The notes: a model not told the origin generated them from the sequence alone. A stretch of DNA of 64,000 bases from Caballeronia sp. M1242 (GCF_017220215.1 NZ_CP071129.1:806001-870000), one strand, 5' to 3'; positions 23,298-31,703 are shown, numbered from the stretch's first letter. Translations and numbers: made by a program.

Positions 23298-24231
23298 TTC
23301 GACGCTGTGCTTGCTGGTGATGCGGAGCACGCTGACGACAGCCGCCGCCGCAGAGAATGCCGCCGCGACGCCGAGCGATCAACGACTCGCGATGCGGCCG
23401 AAGTAGGAGGACGAGAGCAGCATGTCTCACGACGCTTCGACGCTGTGCTTGCTGGAAAGACGAAGCATGTTGACGGCCGCCGCCGCGGAGAATGCCGCCG
23501 CGACGCCGAGCGCGACCAACGGCCCGCGATGCGGATTTCGTCAATGAGGAGCGCCGCGCGTCATGCCGCTTCGACGCTACTCTTGCTGGCAAGCCGCAGA
23601 ATGGTGAGGACAGCCGCCGCCGGCGAAAACGCCGCCGCGACGCCGAGCGCTACCAATGGCCCACAATGCGGTCTTAGTCGAAGACGAGCGCGACGCGTAA
23701 CGCCGCTTCGACGCTGTGGTTGCTCGCAAGACGCACGATGCTGATGACCGCCGCCCCCAAAAAAGCGGCCGCGACACCGAGCGAGACCAACGACCCCCGA
23801 TGCGGTCTCGGTCAAAGACGAGCGCCGCGCGTCACGCCGCTTCGACGCTACTCTTGCTGGCAAGCCGCAGAATGGTGAGGACAGCCGCCGCCGGCGAAAA
23901 CGCCGCCGCGACGCCGAGCGCTACCAATGGCCCAGGATGCGGTCTTAGTCGAAGACGAGCGCGGCGCGTCACTCCGCTTTGACGCTGTGGTTGCTCGCAA
24001 GACGCACGATGCTGATGACCGCCGCCCCCAAAGAAGCGGCCGCGACACCGAGCGAGACCAACGACCCGCGATGCGGTCTCGGTCAAAGACGAGCGCGGCG
24101 CGTCACGCCGCTTCGACGCTCTGCTTGCTGGCAAGTCGCAGCATGCTGACAGCCGCCGCAAATGCCGCTGCCACGCCGAGCGATCAAGCGACCCGCGATG
24201 GCGCTTCAGTCAAAGAGAAGCGCGCCGCGCG
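23298..24231. repeat. Tandem array of seven copies of the 3' end of the MFS gene
   Basis: The core TTCGACGCT that begins each copy recurs at 23298, 23436, 23570, 23707, 23841, 23978 and 24112, and once more inside the transporter gene at 24241; the steps are 138, 134, 137, 134, 137, 134 and 129 bases. Read on the minus strand, each copy encodes a relative of the transporter's last 36 or so residues (GVAAAFSPAAAVLTILRLASKSSVEAA-like) and, in six of seven copies, keeps the stop codon in phase, followed by about 25 bases of downstream sequence. Copies at 23570 and 23841 are almost identical, as are those at 23707 and 23978, so a 271-bp dimer was duplicated. The two copy types in the dimer differ strongly. 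Confidence 0.9.
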
Positions 24232-25599
24232 TCACGCGGCTTCGACGCTCTGCTTGCTGGCAAGCCGCAGCATGCTGACAACAGCCGCCGCCGCCGAGAA
24301 CACCGCCGCGACCCCGAGCGCGATCAACGGCCCGCGATGCGGCTCCACGCCAAAGATCAACGCGACGAGCGCGGCGCCGAGCGTCTGCCCGGTCAAGCGC
24401 GCGGTGCCGAGCATGCCGCTCGCGCCGCCGCTGCGATGACGCGGCGCCGACGACAACATCTGGCGATTGTTCGGCGACTGAAAGAGGCCGAAGCCGAGCC
24501 CGCAGATCGCCATGCGCCAGCTGATGTCGAAGGCTCCCGGATGCCCGCCGACCGTCGCGAGCAGAACGAGTCCCACGGTCAGCACCGCCAGCCCGATGCC
24601 GCCGAGCAACCCCGCGGGATAGCGGTCAGACAGCACGCCCGCGAGCGGCGCGACGAACACGATCACGAACGGCCACGGCGTCATCAGAAAGCCGGTCTGG
24701 ACCTGACTCATGCCGAAGCTGTCCTGCAGCAGAAACGGCAGCGAGACGAACGCGAGCATCTGCGCGCAGAACGAACACACCGACGTGCCGATCGACAGCG
24801 CGAACACCGGAATGCGCAGCAGATCGACGGGCAAGAGGGGCGCGCTCTGGTTCAGTTGCCGCCGCACGAAGATCGTGCCGATCACGCCGGTCGCGATGAA
24901 TTCTGCGATCACGAATGGGCGATGCTCGCCGTGCCCGAGTCCATCGACCGCGACGATCGCGATGCCGAAGAACAGCGCGTTGAGCACGGCGCTCACGTAA
25001 TCGTACGGCTGCCGGTGGCCCGGCGTGCGCGGCAGTGACTTCATGCCAATGGCGAGCGCCGCGAGCCCGATCGGCACGTTGATCGCGAAGAGCCACGGCC
25101 ACGACGCCACCGACAGCACGCCCGACGCGACGGTCGGACCGATCACCGACGAGATCGCGACCACCGTGGCGTTGATGCTGACGCCGCGCCCCAGTTGCTT
25201 CTGCGGATAGATGATGCGCACGATGGCCGTGTTCACGCTCATGATCCCGGCCGCGCCGAAGCCCTGAACGACGCGCGCGAGAGTAAGCGCGACCAGCGAT
25301 CCGGAAAGCGCGCAGCCGAGCGACGAGAGCGTGAAGAGCGCGAGGCCGCCTAGATACACGCGCCGGTAGCGGATCCGGTCGCCGAGCGAGGCGAGCGGCA
25401 ACAGCGAGATGGTGACGGCGAGTTGATAGGCGTTGACGACCCAGATGGACGAGGCGGGCGTCGCCGACAGATTGCGCGCGATGGTCGGCAGCGCCACGTT
25501 GGCAATGGCGCCGTCGAGCACCGCGAGCGTGATGCCGAGCGCGACGACGACAATCGCCCAATAGCGCTGGGGAAGGGGCAGGCCTTGATCGGAATCCAT
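24232..25599 (-). CDS. DHA2-type MFS drug transporter
   Basis: A 455-residue membrane protein with about 14 hydrophobic helices, as in the EmrB/QacA (DHA2) group of proton-driven drug exporters. Motif D1-like LDGAIANVALPTIARNL follows helix 1, motif A (LGDRIRYRRVYLGG) lies between helices 2 and 3, and motif C-like SSVIGPTVASGVLS in helix 5 marks an antiporter. No membrane-fusion gene (emrA) is adjacent. The start is uncertain: ATGs at 25599 and 25629 and a TTG at 25650 are possible and none has a good ribosome-binding site; I chose the one that leaves a normal leader before helix 1. Its last 110 bases are the parent sequence of the tandem array downstream. Confidence 0.9.
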   Translation of the reverse strand: MDSDQGLPLPQRYWAIVVVALGITLAVLDGAIANVALPTIARNLSATPASSIWVVNAYQLAVTISLLPLASLGDRIRYRRVYLGGLALFTLSSLGCALSGSLVALTLARVVQGFGAAGIMSVNTAIVRIIYPQKQLGRGVSINATVVAISSVIGPTVASGVLSVASWPWLFAINVPIGLAALAIGMKSLPRTPGHRQPYDYVSAVLNALFFGIAIVAVDGLGHGEHRPFVIAEFIATGVIGTIFVRRQLNQSAPLLPVDLLRIPVFALSIGTSVCSFCAQMLAFVSLPFLLQDSFGMSQVQTGFLMTPWPFVIVFVAPLAGVLSDRYPAGLLGGIGLAVLTVGLVLLATVGGHPGAFDISWRMAICGLGFGLFQSPNNRQMLSSAPRHRSGGASGMLGTARLTGQTLGAALVALIFGVEPHRGPLIALGVAAVFSAAAAVVSMLRLASKQSVEAA

Positions 25600-25709
25600 C
25601 GACGGATCTTGAGTGGCAAGGCGGCGCATTGTACGTCGCGCCGTTTTCAAATCGCTTGTGGCGTCGGGCCGCGTGATCGAACATGCGGCCTGGCCAGCGT
25701 GGTCACACG

Positions 25710-26213
25710 TTACTTGAGTTCGTAGAGACCCGTGTAGGTCGCCGAATCGATTTCGTTCAGGTGCGTCATGAAGCGCGCGACGGCGTTGGTCGCGTTGAGG
25801 TCGAGCGGCAGCTTTTCCGCCTGAAGCGCGTGAATGCGAAAGATGTAGCGATGCGGCTTGTCACCGCGTGGCGGCGCGGCCCCGCCGAAGCCGACCGTGC
25901 CGTAGTCGTTGCGCAGTTGCAGCGCGCCCGCAGGAAGCAGACTGCCGTCGGCCTTGCCGGCATTGCGCGGCAGCGAGCGCGCATCGGCCGGAATATTGAC
26001 CACGACCCAGTGCCAGAAGCCGCTGCCCGTGGGCGCGTCCGGGTCGTAGACGGTGAGCGCGAAACTTTTGGTGTCGGCGGGCGGGTCTTCCCACTGCAGC
26101 GCGGGAGAGATGTTCTCGCCCGACGTGCCGAACGCCTGCATGTCGAGTTCCTGCGCGCGGGTCATGAAACCGTTCGCTGGAAATTCGTCGGACCAGATGC
26201 GGAAATCAGCCAT
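25710..26213 (-). CDS. YbhB/YbcL (PEBP, Raf kinase inhibitor-like) protein
   Basis: A 167-residue protein with the phosphatidylethanolamine-binding-protein signature: NISPALQWEDPPADTKSFALTVYDPDAP and the GFWHWVVVNIPA strand, with the anion-pocket Asp, Pro and His residues present, and the PPRGDKPHRYIFRIHAL motif. Bacterial members are cytoplasmic or periplasmic proteins with no agreed function; no signal peptide is seen here. ATG at 26213 was chosen because AGGAGG lies ten bases before it, while the ATG three codons earlier is too close to that site. A good sigma-54-type element stands 75 bases upstream, which joins this gene to the neighbouring stress set. Confidence 0.92.
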   Translation of the reverse strand: MADFRIWSDEFPANGFMTRAQELDMQAFGTSGENISPALQWEDPPADTKSFALTVYDPDAPTGSGFWHWVVVNIPADARSLPRNAGKADGSLLPAGALQLRNDYGTVGFGGAAPPRGDKPHRYIFRIHALQAEKLPLDLNATNAVARFMTHLNEIDSATYTGLYELK

Positions 26214-26288
26214 GAGAGTCATGCCTCCTGATGAGCGATAGAAGCGTGCCCCGCAGCGCGTGGCGCTTCTTCGATTGCGCGAAGCCAC

Positions 26289-26303
26289 GCAGCGAATGTG
26301 CCC
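26289..26303 (-). promoter_or_regulatory. Candidate sigma-54 promoter of the YbhB-like gene
   Basis: On the minus strand GGGCACATTCGCTGC: GGCAC -24 half, exact ten-base spacing, CTGC -12 half as at 9942. It ends 75 bases before the ATG at 26213. Confidence 0.72.
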
Positions 26304-26444
26304 GCCATGGAGCGAGCGCCGGGGGAGCGCGTCGAGTGTAGCATCCGCCCCCGAATTTCTGCGGCAGGCTCGTGGTCGATAGCGCGGATTAAAAGAGATG
26401 GCCGTCGATGACCCGACGTTCAAAGCGCACGCGTTCGCCCGCCG

Positions 26445-26843
26445 CTATTGCGGCTGCGTGACTTCGTCGATACCGCGGTTGAGCGCGGGACACGCCTCGT
26501 CGATTTCCTTCTTGTACTCGGCCGGATTGCTCGTCTTCAGCTTGTCGAAGCGGTCCACGGTCGCTTGCGCCTGGCGATAACCGAGCGTCCATTCGGCATC
26601 GAAGTCCGGCGCGTCCACGAAGTTGGCGCGCGCAGCGTCCTTGAAGCGCGCGACCTTGGCGGCATCGATGTGGCAGATATCGGCCGCGCCGCGCGCGATG
26701 TTCGCGCTCGTCATCACGCCTTCGGCCGCGAGCAGTTGCGGCCTCGAAGGATGGCCCGGCGGAAGCTGCGTTTGCGCCGACGCACTCGCGCAGAGCGTGC
26801 AAAACAGGGCCAAGCATGCAGCGAAAACTGCGGGACGCGGCAT
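26445..26843 (-). CDS. Small exported protein of unknown function
   Basis: A 132-residue protein with a signal peptide (MPRPAVFAACLALFCTLCASASA-QTQ) and a mature part of about 108 residues that is mostly helical, with two Cys (DICHIDAAK and DEACPALNRG) likely to be disulfide-bonded in the periplasm. The helical stretch FKDAARANFVDAPDFDAEWTLGYRQAQATVDRF has regular hydrophobic spacing. I recognise no family. The start is uncertain: an ATG 12 codons earlier (26879) is possible and would extend the signal; neither has a clear ribosome-binding site, and the longest frame would run into the TetR gene. It is divergent from that gene. Confidence 0.72.
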   Translation of the reverse strand: MPRPAVFAACLALFCTLCASASAQTQLPPGHPSRPQLLAAEGVMTSANIARGAADICHIDAAKVARFKDAARANFVDAPDFDAEWTLGYRQAQATVDRFDKLKTSNPAEYKKEIDEACPALNRGIDEVTQPQ

Positions 26844-26962
26844 GCGGAATGAGTGGAATCGAATGAGGGAATCGGGCATCAGAAAAGTATAGATGAAGCC
26901 TTGAAAAGAAGGGCTTTCCTTGGCCAAGAAGGCTATGACCCCCATGCTAGAATCGTTTCCCA

Positions 26963-27685
26963 ATGCCGTTCTCAGACGCAAACATGAAAAAAGCAAGCAA
27001 GGCCGCCACCGAGGTGAGCAAGGCCGCCAGTGCTGCGTCCACGCCGGCCGGATCGGAGGGGCGACGCAAGTACGATCCAGAGGAGACTAAGCGCAATATT
27101 CTCGACATCGCCACGCAGGAATTTTCGGCGATGGGCCTCACGGGCGCGCGCGTCGATGCCATCGCGGAGCGCACCAACACCACCAAGCGCATGCTGTACT
27201 ACTACTTCGGCAGCAAGGAAGGGCTGTACGAGGCGGTGCTGGAGCAGGTCTATGGCGATATCCGCGCGCTGGAACAGGAACTCGAACTCGCGGAGATGGG
27301 TCCCGAAGAGGCGCTGCGCGAGCTTATCGGTTTCACGTTCGACTACCATGACAAACATCGCGATTTCGTGCGTCTTGTGACGATCGAGAACGTGCACGGC
27401 GCAAAGTACGTCGAGCAGTCGAAGACCTTCAAATCGCGCAATGCCACAGTCGTGAAGACACTCGAAGACCTCATCGCGCGAGGCGTCGCGGCGGGGCGTT
27501 TTCGCGATGATGTCGAGCCGCTCGACCTGCATCTGATGATCAGCTCGTTCTGCTTTCATCGCGTGGCGAACCGCCATACGTGGAGCGCCGCGTTCGGGCG
27601 CGATCCGTCCGGGCCGCGCTCGCGGGCGCGGCATCGCGAGATGATTATCGAAGCGGTGCTGTGCTACATGCGGCGCGAAGGCTGA
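26963..27685 (+). CDS. TetR family transcriptional regulator
   Basis: A 240-residue repressor. After a Lys/Ala-rich tail of about 38 residues comes the TetR HTH (about 40-86: ETKRNILDIATQEFSAMGLTGARVDAIAERTNTTKRMLYYYFGSKEGLYEAVLE), then an all-helical ligand and dimerisation domain with DYHDKHRDFVRLVTIENVHGAKYV. Regulators with this second domain stand beside quinate/shikimate and aromatic-acid genes in Burkholderia-type bacteria, and here it is next to a shikimate dehydrogenase and a dehydroshikimate dehydratase, so it probably controls them and is released by a hydroaromatic acid; this is inference. ATG at 26984 is an alternative start. A terminator follows. Confidence 0.88.
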   Translation: MPFSDANMKKASKAATEVSKAASAASTPAGSEGRRKYDPEETKRNILDIATQEFSAMGLTGARVDAIAERTNTTKRMLYYYFGSKEGLYEAVLEQVYGDIRALEQELELAEMGPEEALRELIGFTFDYHDKHRDFVRLVTIENVHGAKYVEQSKTFKSRNATVVKTLEDLIARGVAAGRFRDDVEPLDLHLMISSFCFHRVANRHTWSAAFGRDPSGPRSRARHREMIIEAVLCYMRREG

Positions 27686-27689
27686 AAGC

Positions 27690-27724
27690 AAACGGCGGCT
27701 ATCTCGCGAGGCCGCCGTTTTGTT
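27690..27724. terminator. Bidirectional intrinsic terminator
   Basis: Stem AAACGGCGGC / GCCGCCGTTT with an 11-base loop and a T run, between the convergent TetR and shikimate dehydrogenase genes. Confidence 0.87.
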
Positions 27725-27737
27725 TTCGATGCCGCGC

Positions 27738-28604
27738 TTACTTCGCGTCAGCGGGCAGCAACGTCTGGAAGTGGGCGAACATGCGCTCGGCGTCGGGCTC
27801 GCGTCCCGTGAAGATGCGCAGCGCATCCACCGCCTGACACACCGCCATGCCGCCGCCGCTCACCGTGCGGCAACCGAGCGCCTTCGCCGTCTTGAGCAGC
27901 TCGGTTTCGAGCGGAAAGTAGACGATCTCCGCCACCCACAAGTCCTTGTGCAGATACTCCGCGGGCAGCGGCATGCCGGGCAGCTTCGCCATGCCGGTCG
28001 GCGTCGCGTGAATCAGGCCGTTGGCCGGGCGCAATGTTTCGCGCAGGTCGCCGCCGCTCGTCACTTCGCGATCCGGAAAGCGCGCCGCCAGTTCCGCCGC
28101 CAGCGACGATGCGCGCGCCTCGTCCGAATCGAACAGCGTGAGCGCGTTCGCGCCCATGACGAGCGCCGCATGCGCGACGGCCGCGCCCGCGCCGCCCGCG
28201 CCCAGTTGCACGACGCGGCCGAGCGGCGCATCCGGCAGGCCGCGCTGGAACGCGCGCGCGAAGCCGGACCAGTCCGTGTTATAGCCGATGCGCTTGCCGC
28301 CTTTCAGCACGACGGTATTCACCGCGCCGAGCGCGCGGGCGTCGGGGTCGAGCTCGTCGAGCAATGGGATCACGCTTTGCTTGCACGGATACGTGATGTT
28401 CAGGCCGTCGTAGCCCATGCGCTCGGCGGCGATCAACAAGTCGGGAAGCGCGGACGGCTCGAGCTTCAGCGCCTGCAGGTCGATGCGCCGATACACGTAG
28501 TTCAGCCCGAGCACGCGGCCTTCCTGCTCGTGCATGGCGGGCGTCAGCGATCCGGCGATGCCCGAGCCGATCAGTCCGATCAGATACGAAGTTTTGCTGG
28601 TCAT
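27738..28604 (-). CDS. Shikimate/quinate dehydrogenase (AroE/YdiB family)
   Basis: A 288-residue member of the shikimate dehydrogenase family, which interconverts 3-dehydroshikimate and shikimate (or dehydroquinate and quinate) with NAD(P). The N-terminal substrate domain has SGIAGSLTPAMHEQEG (the usual SLSP-type pocket with Ser-to-Thr change), GLNITYPCKQ with catalytic Lys, and GAVNTVVL; the Rossmann domain has GAGGAGAAVAHAAL. Asp in FDSDEARA after the second strand suggests NAD rather than NADP use, as in quinate/shikimate dehydrogenases. It faces, across a 254-base gap, the dehydroshikimate dehydratase, and the pair makes a catabolic route to protocatechuate. Hence it is probably the catabolic, not the biosynthetic aroE. 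Confidence 0.92.
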   Translation of the reverse strand: MTSKTSYLIGLIGSGIAGSLTPAMHEQEGRVLGLNYVYRRIDLQALKLEPSALPDLLIAAERMGYDGLNITYPCKQSVIPLLDELDPDARALGAVNTVVLKGGKRIGYNTDWSGFARAFQRGLPDAPLGRVVQLGAGGAGAAVAHAALVMGANALTLFDSDEARASSLAAELAARFPDREVTSGGDLRETLRPANGLIHATPTGMAKLPGMPLPAEYLHKDLWVAEIVYFPLETELLKTAKALGCRTVSGGGMAVCQAVDALRIFTGREPDAERMFAHFQTLLPADAK

Positions 28605-28858
28605 GCGAGTGCTCCCGCGAGAAGAGGCTTGAGGCTAGACGCTCGCACGTAGCGTACAGCAGTGAAAGAGGGCGCGATGGTGCAGTGCGGCGATTGCAAG
28701 GGCAGTTTGCGCGTGCGCGCGCATCCTGTCCTTCGGTATTTTCACGTATTTTGTACCATCTAGTTAGTTTGTTATGCTGGCACACAATGACGTGGACTGC
28801 GTGCAGAGCGCCTACACTCTAACGGTTCACCCCGCAACGAAATGCAGAGGAGGCAGCG
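28605..28858. promoter_or_regulatory. Divergent promoter region of the quinate/shikimate genes
   Basis: A 254-base region between two divergent catabolic genes. The AT-rich part at 28742-28775 (GTACCATCTAGTTAGTTTGT) contains several TAGTT-like half-sites around a CTAGTTAG core and lies where a repressor of the TetR type could block the rightward promoter. The operator assignment is a suggestion only. Confidence 0.3.
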
Positions 28859-30763
28859 ATGCCGCGTTCCATCCCGACATCCATCGCGACGGTATCCATC
28901 AGCGGGACGCTCGTCGAAAAGCTGAAGGCGATTCGCGCGGCGGGCTTCGACGGCGTCGAGATCTTCGAAAACGATCTGCTCTACTTCGACGGCACGCCCG
29001 CCGACGTCCGGCGTCTGTGCGACGACCTGGGCCTCGCCATCTATCTGTTCCAGCCGTTTCGCGACTTCGAGGGCGTGAGCGGCGAGCGGCTCGCGAAGAA
29101 CGTCGAGCGCGCGAAACGCAAGTTCGACCTGATGCACGAACTGGGCGCGGACCGCATGCTCGCGTGCAGCAACGTGTCGCCGGACACCGTCGCCGACGAT
29201 GCGCTCATCGTCGATCAGCTCGGCGTGCTCGCGCGCCTCGCCGAGGAAGCCGGCGTGATCGTCGGTTACGAGGCGCTCGCGTGGGGCCGGCACGTCAACT
29301 CGTACAAGCACGCGTGGCGGCTGGTGGATGCCGTGAATCATCCGAGCCTCGGTCTCGTGCTCGACAGCTTCCATACGCTGTCCATTTCCGATTCCGTCGA
29401 TGAGATCGCGGCCATTCCCGGCGATCGCATCGCCTTCGTGCAGATCGCCGATGCGCCCGTGCTCTCGATGGACGTGCTCGAATGGAGCCGTCACTATCGC
29501 TGTTTTCCGGGGCAGGGCGCATTCGATGTCGCCGGATTCACGGCGCGCGTCCTCGAGGCGGGCTACACGGGGCCGCTGTCGCTCGAAATCTTCAACGACG
29601 GCTTTCGCGCCGCGCCGACCGCCATCACCGCGGCGGACGGGCATCGCTCGTTGCGCTTTCTCGAAGAGCAGACGCGCGCGCGCATGGGCGAGCGCGCGCC
29701 CGAGGAACTCTTCGATCCGCCCGCGCCGCCCGCGCACATCGGCTTCCAGTTCCTCGAATTCGCCGTGGACGACACGACGCGCGAGCACGTCGCCGACTGG
29801 CTGCGCAAGCTCGGCTTCCGGCTCGCGGGCACGCATCGGTCGAAGGACGTGACGCTGTATCGGCACGGCGCGGGATCGATCGTGCTGAACGCGGAAGCCG
29901 ATTCTTTCGCGAGCGCGTTTTTTCAGCAGCACGGCTTGTCGCTGTGCGCGTCGGCGTTTCATGTCGATGACGCCAAATGCGCGTTCGAGCGCGCCGCCGC
30001 TTACGGCTCGAAGCCGTTCTCGGGCCGCGTGGGACCGAACGAGCGCGTGGTGCCGGGCGTGCAGTCGCCGGACGGCAGCCTCGATTATTTCGTCGATGAA
30101 GCGCCCGGCGCGCCGACGTTATGGGAATCGGATTTCGTCCTGACGGATATCGACGGCCCTTACGAAGTCGGGCCGCTTTCGCGCATCGATCACGTGTGCC
30201 TTTCGCTGCCGGCCGAGGCGCTCGATACGTGGGTGCTTTTCTTCCGCAGCGCGTTCGGCTTCGAGACGGAAGCGAGCGTGCTCGTGCCCGATCCTTACGG
30301 GCTCGTGCGCAGCCGCGCGGTGCGAAGCCGCGACGGCTCGGTGCGCATTGCGCTCAACGCGTCGATGGACCGCTTCACGGCGGTGTCGGAATCGCTCTCG
30401 ACGTATCGCGGCTCTGGGTTGAATCACGTCGCGTTCAGCACGCCCGACATCTTCGACGCGATTCCCCGCTTGGAGGCGGACGGCGTGCAGTTCCTGCGCA
30501 TTCCGCGCAATTACTACGACGATCTCGTGGCGCGCTACGGCCTGCCCGACGAGCAGATCGACGCGATGCGCGAGCACAACATCCTTTACGACCGGGACGA
30601 GCGCGGCGGCGAGTTCTTCCACGCCTACACCGAGCAGCTCGATCAGCGCTTCTTTCTCGAAGTGATCGAGCGGCGCGGCGGCTACGATGGCTACGGCGCG
30701 GCGAACGCGGCGGTGCGGCTCGCGGCGCACGCGCAGCAACAGCGCGCTCGGCAGGCGGCGTAG
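28859..30763 (+). CDS. quiC: 3-dehydroshikimate dehydratase (QuiC1-type, fused to HPPD-like domain)
   Basis: A 634-residue two-domain enzyme. Residues 1-290 form a sugar-phosphate isomerase-like TIM barrel that dehydrates 3-dehydroshikimate to protocatechuate; metal ligands are expected at the Glu of VGYEALAWG, the Asp of LVLDSFH, the Gln/His region (VQIAD) and the Glu of LEIFND. Residues 300-620 resemble a 4-hydroxyphenylpyruvate dioxygenase with two glyoxalase-like modules (GFQFLEFAVDD, RIDHVCLSLP, LNHVAFST), and His and Glu residues in the right places. Bacterial QuiC1 enzymes have this fusion; the second half is thought not to be needed for the dehydration. AGGAGG precedes the ATG. It works with the divergent dehydrogenase. 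Confidence 0.93.
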   Translation: MPRSIPTSIATVSISGTLVEKLKAIRAAGFDGVEIFENDLLYFDGTPADVRRLCDDLGLAIYLFQPFRDFEGVSGERLAKNVERAKRKFDLMHELGADRMLACSNVSPDTVADDALIVDQLGVLARLAEEAGVIVGYEALAWGRHVNSYKHAWRLVDAVNHPSLGLVLDSFHTLSISDSVDEIAAIPGDRIAFVQIADAPVLSMDVLEWSRHYRCFPGQGAFDVAGFTARVLEAGYTGPLSLEIFNDGFRAAPTAITAADGHRSLRFLEEQTRARMGERAPEELFDPPAPPAHIGFQFLEFAVDDTTREHVADWLRKLGFRLAGTHRSKDVTLYRHGAGSIVLNAEADSFASAFFQQHGLSLCASAFHVDDAKCAFERAAAYGSKPFSGRVGPNERVVPGVQSPDGSLDYFVDEAPGAPTLWESDFVLTDIDGPYEVGPLSRIDHVCLSLPAEALDTWVLFFRSAFGFETEASVLVPDPYGLVRSRAVRSRDGSVRIALNASMDRFTAVSESLSTYRGSGLNHVAFSTPDIFDAIPRLEADGVQFLRIPRNYYDDLVARYGLPDEQIDAMREHNILYDRDERGGEFFHAYTEQLDQRFFLEVIERRGGYDGYGAANAAVRLAAHAQQQRARQAA

Positions 30764-30847
30764 GGACCTGGCGCGTAAATGCCATCGACTTGCGCCGCGC
30801 GCCGCCTATCATGAAAGCATGACGGCAGCCGCAAGCAGGAGGGCGCC

Positions 30848-31030
30848 ATGCTCGATTTCTCCGACATCCTCATCGGCGTCGCGGCGCTCGCCGCGATCGG
30901 CCTCGTGTTGCTCGCGCATGACTGGCGCGACGAATATCGCGAGAGGCGGGCGCATCGCGCGAAGGCACCGACGCGCGCAGCCGCGCCGGGCCATTCGCTG
31001 CGCGAGCGGTGGCTCAGGCACCGGCACTGA
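30848..31030 (+). CDS. Small single-span membrane protein
   Basis: A 60-residue protein with one hydrophobic helix (FSDILIGVAALAAIGLVLLAHDW) and a strongly basic tail (RERRAHRAKAPTRAA, RERWLRHRH). The topology should leave the basic tail in the cytoplasm. No family is recognised. GCAGGAGGGCG stands before the ATG, an excellent ribosome-binding site. The gene is 84 bases after the dehydroshikimate dehydratase and could be its last cistron, but there is no functional link in the sequence. It converges on the next gene. Confidence 0.65.
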   Translation: MLDFSDILIGVAALAAIGLVLLAHDWRDEYRERRAHRAKAPTRAAAPGHSLRERWLRHRH

Positions 31031-31042
31031 CCGAAGGGCCGC

Positions 31043-31354
31043 TCAAGCGCCTGACGCGGCGAGCGGATTGTCGGGCGCGGGGTGTTCGGCATCGGCATCG
31101 CTCTTGGCCGACGCGGCTTCGAACGCATCGATCACCAGATACAGCCGGTGGACGATCTGAATCTGCGTATGCGACAGGTGTGCCTGCCGCGTGATGGCAG
31201 CCAGCCGCTCGCGCCAATACGAGGGCGGCAGCAATGGACCGCCGAGATCGCAAGACAGCGAACGACGCAGCACCTTCTGAAGATGCGCGAGGTCCTGGTC
31301 TGCCAGCAACGCCGAAAACGCGCCCTGGGGCTTGATATCGGATGTGGGGTCCAT
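31043..31354 (-). CDS. Hypothetical protein, mostly helical
   Basis: A 103-residue protein starting MDPTSDIKPQGAFSALLADQDL. The middle (HLQKVLRRSLSCDLGGPLLPPSYWRERLAAITRQAHLSHTQIQIVHRLYLVIDAFEAA) has regular helix spacing and a conserved-looking LPPSYWRERL segment, so it is probably real. The tail is Ala/Asp-rich. I do not know the family. The start is uncertain: this ATG has no clear ribosome-binding site, and a TTG 21 codons upstream (31417) is an alternative. It lies close to the tRNA-Arg gene, but on the opposite strand. Confidence 0.55.
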   Translation of the reverse strand: MDPTSDIKPQGAFSALLADQDLAHLQKVLRRSLSCDLGGPLLPPSYWRERLAAITRQAHLSHTQIQIVHRLYLVIDAFEAASAKSDADAEHPAPDNPLAASGA

Positions 31355-31541
31355 GTGTCCGATGGCGGCGCGCTCGCGTGGAACTTGATAGGGACAAACC
31401 CGCAGTTGTGTCGCCAAACCTTTGCGCCGATGCTTTTTCGGTCGGGGTGCGCATGGCCGTCGAATGCGTTTGCTATACTCTGCGCTCCCGCCCGCCCGGA
31501 CGACGCTTAGTGCGCATTGGTTAGGCGGGACGTGCGGTCCG

Positions 31542-31616
31542 CTCCCCGTAGTTCAATGGATAGAACGAGTGCCTCCTAAGCGCTAGATACAGGTTCGATT
31601 CCTGTCGGGGGGACCA
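31542..31616 (+). tRNA. tRNA-Arg (anticodon CCT)
   Basis: A 75-base cloverleaf with CCA encoded. Acceptor CTCCCCG pairs with CGGGGGG (one G-U), D arm GTTC...GAAC, anticodon arm AGTGC-CTCCTAA-GCGCT with anticodon CCT (reads AGG), and T arm ACAGG-TTCGATT-CCTGT. The sequence resembles known bacterial tRNA-Arg(CCU). AGG is rare in this GC-rich DNA, so this is a minor tRNA. The 3' ends of such genes are frequent integration sites, but no element follows. Confidence 0.95.
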
Positions 31617-31703
31617 CGATAGCTTCCCAACGCGCCGCCGACGCTTCCCTTCATCGGCACCCGCGGATGCCGATTCGTCCTCGTCAATCGGCAACCGCGC
31701 CGC

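Noticed and set aside
23179-24161. Several short minus- and plus-strand open frames in the tandem array.
   Set aside because: They are the copied MFS tail and its complements read across repeat borders, not independent genes; most lack a ribosome-binding site.
23298-24231. Possible CRISPR array or integron cassette array.
   Set aside because: Units are 134-138 bases and similar over their whole length, with no spacers, no cas genes and no integrase; they derive from the neighbouring gene.
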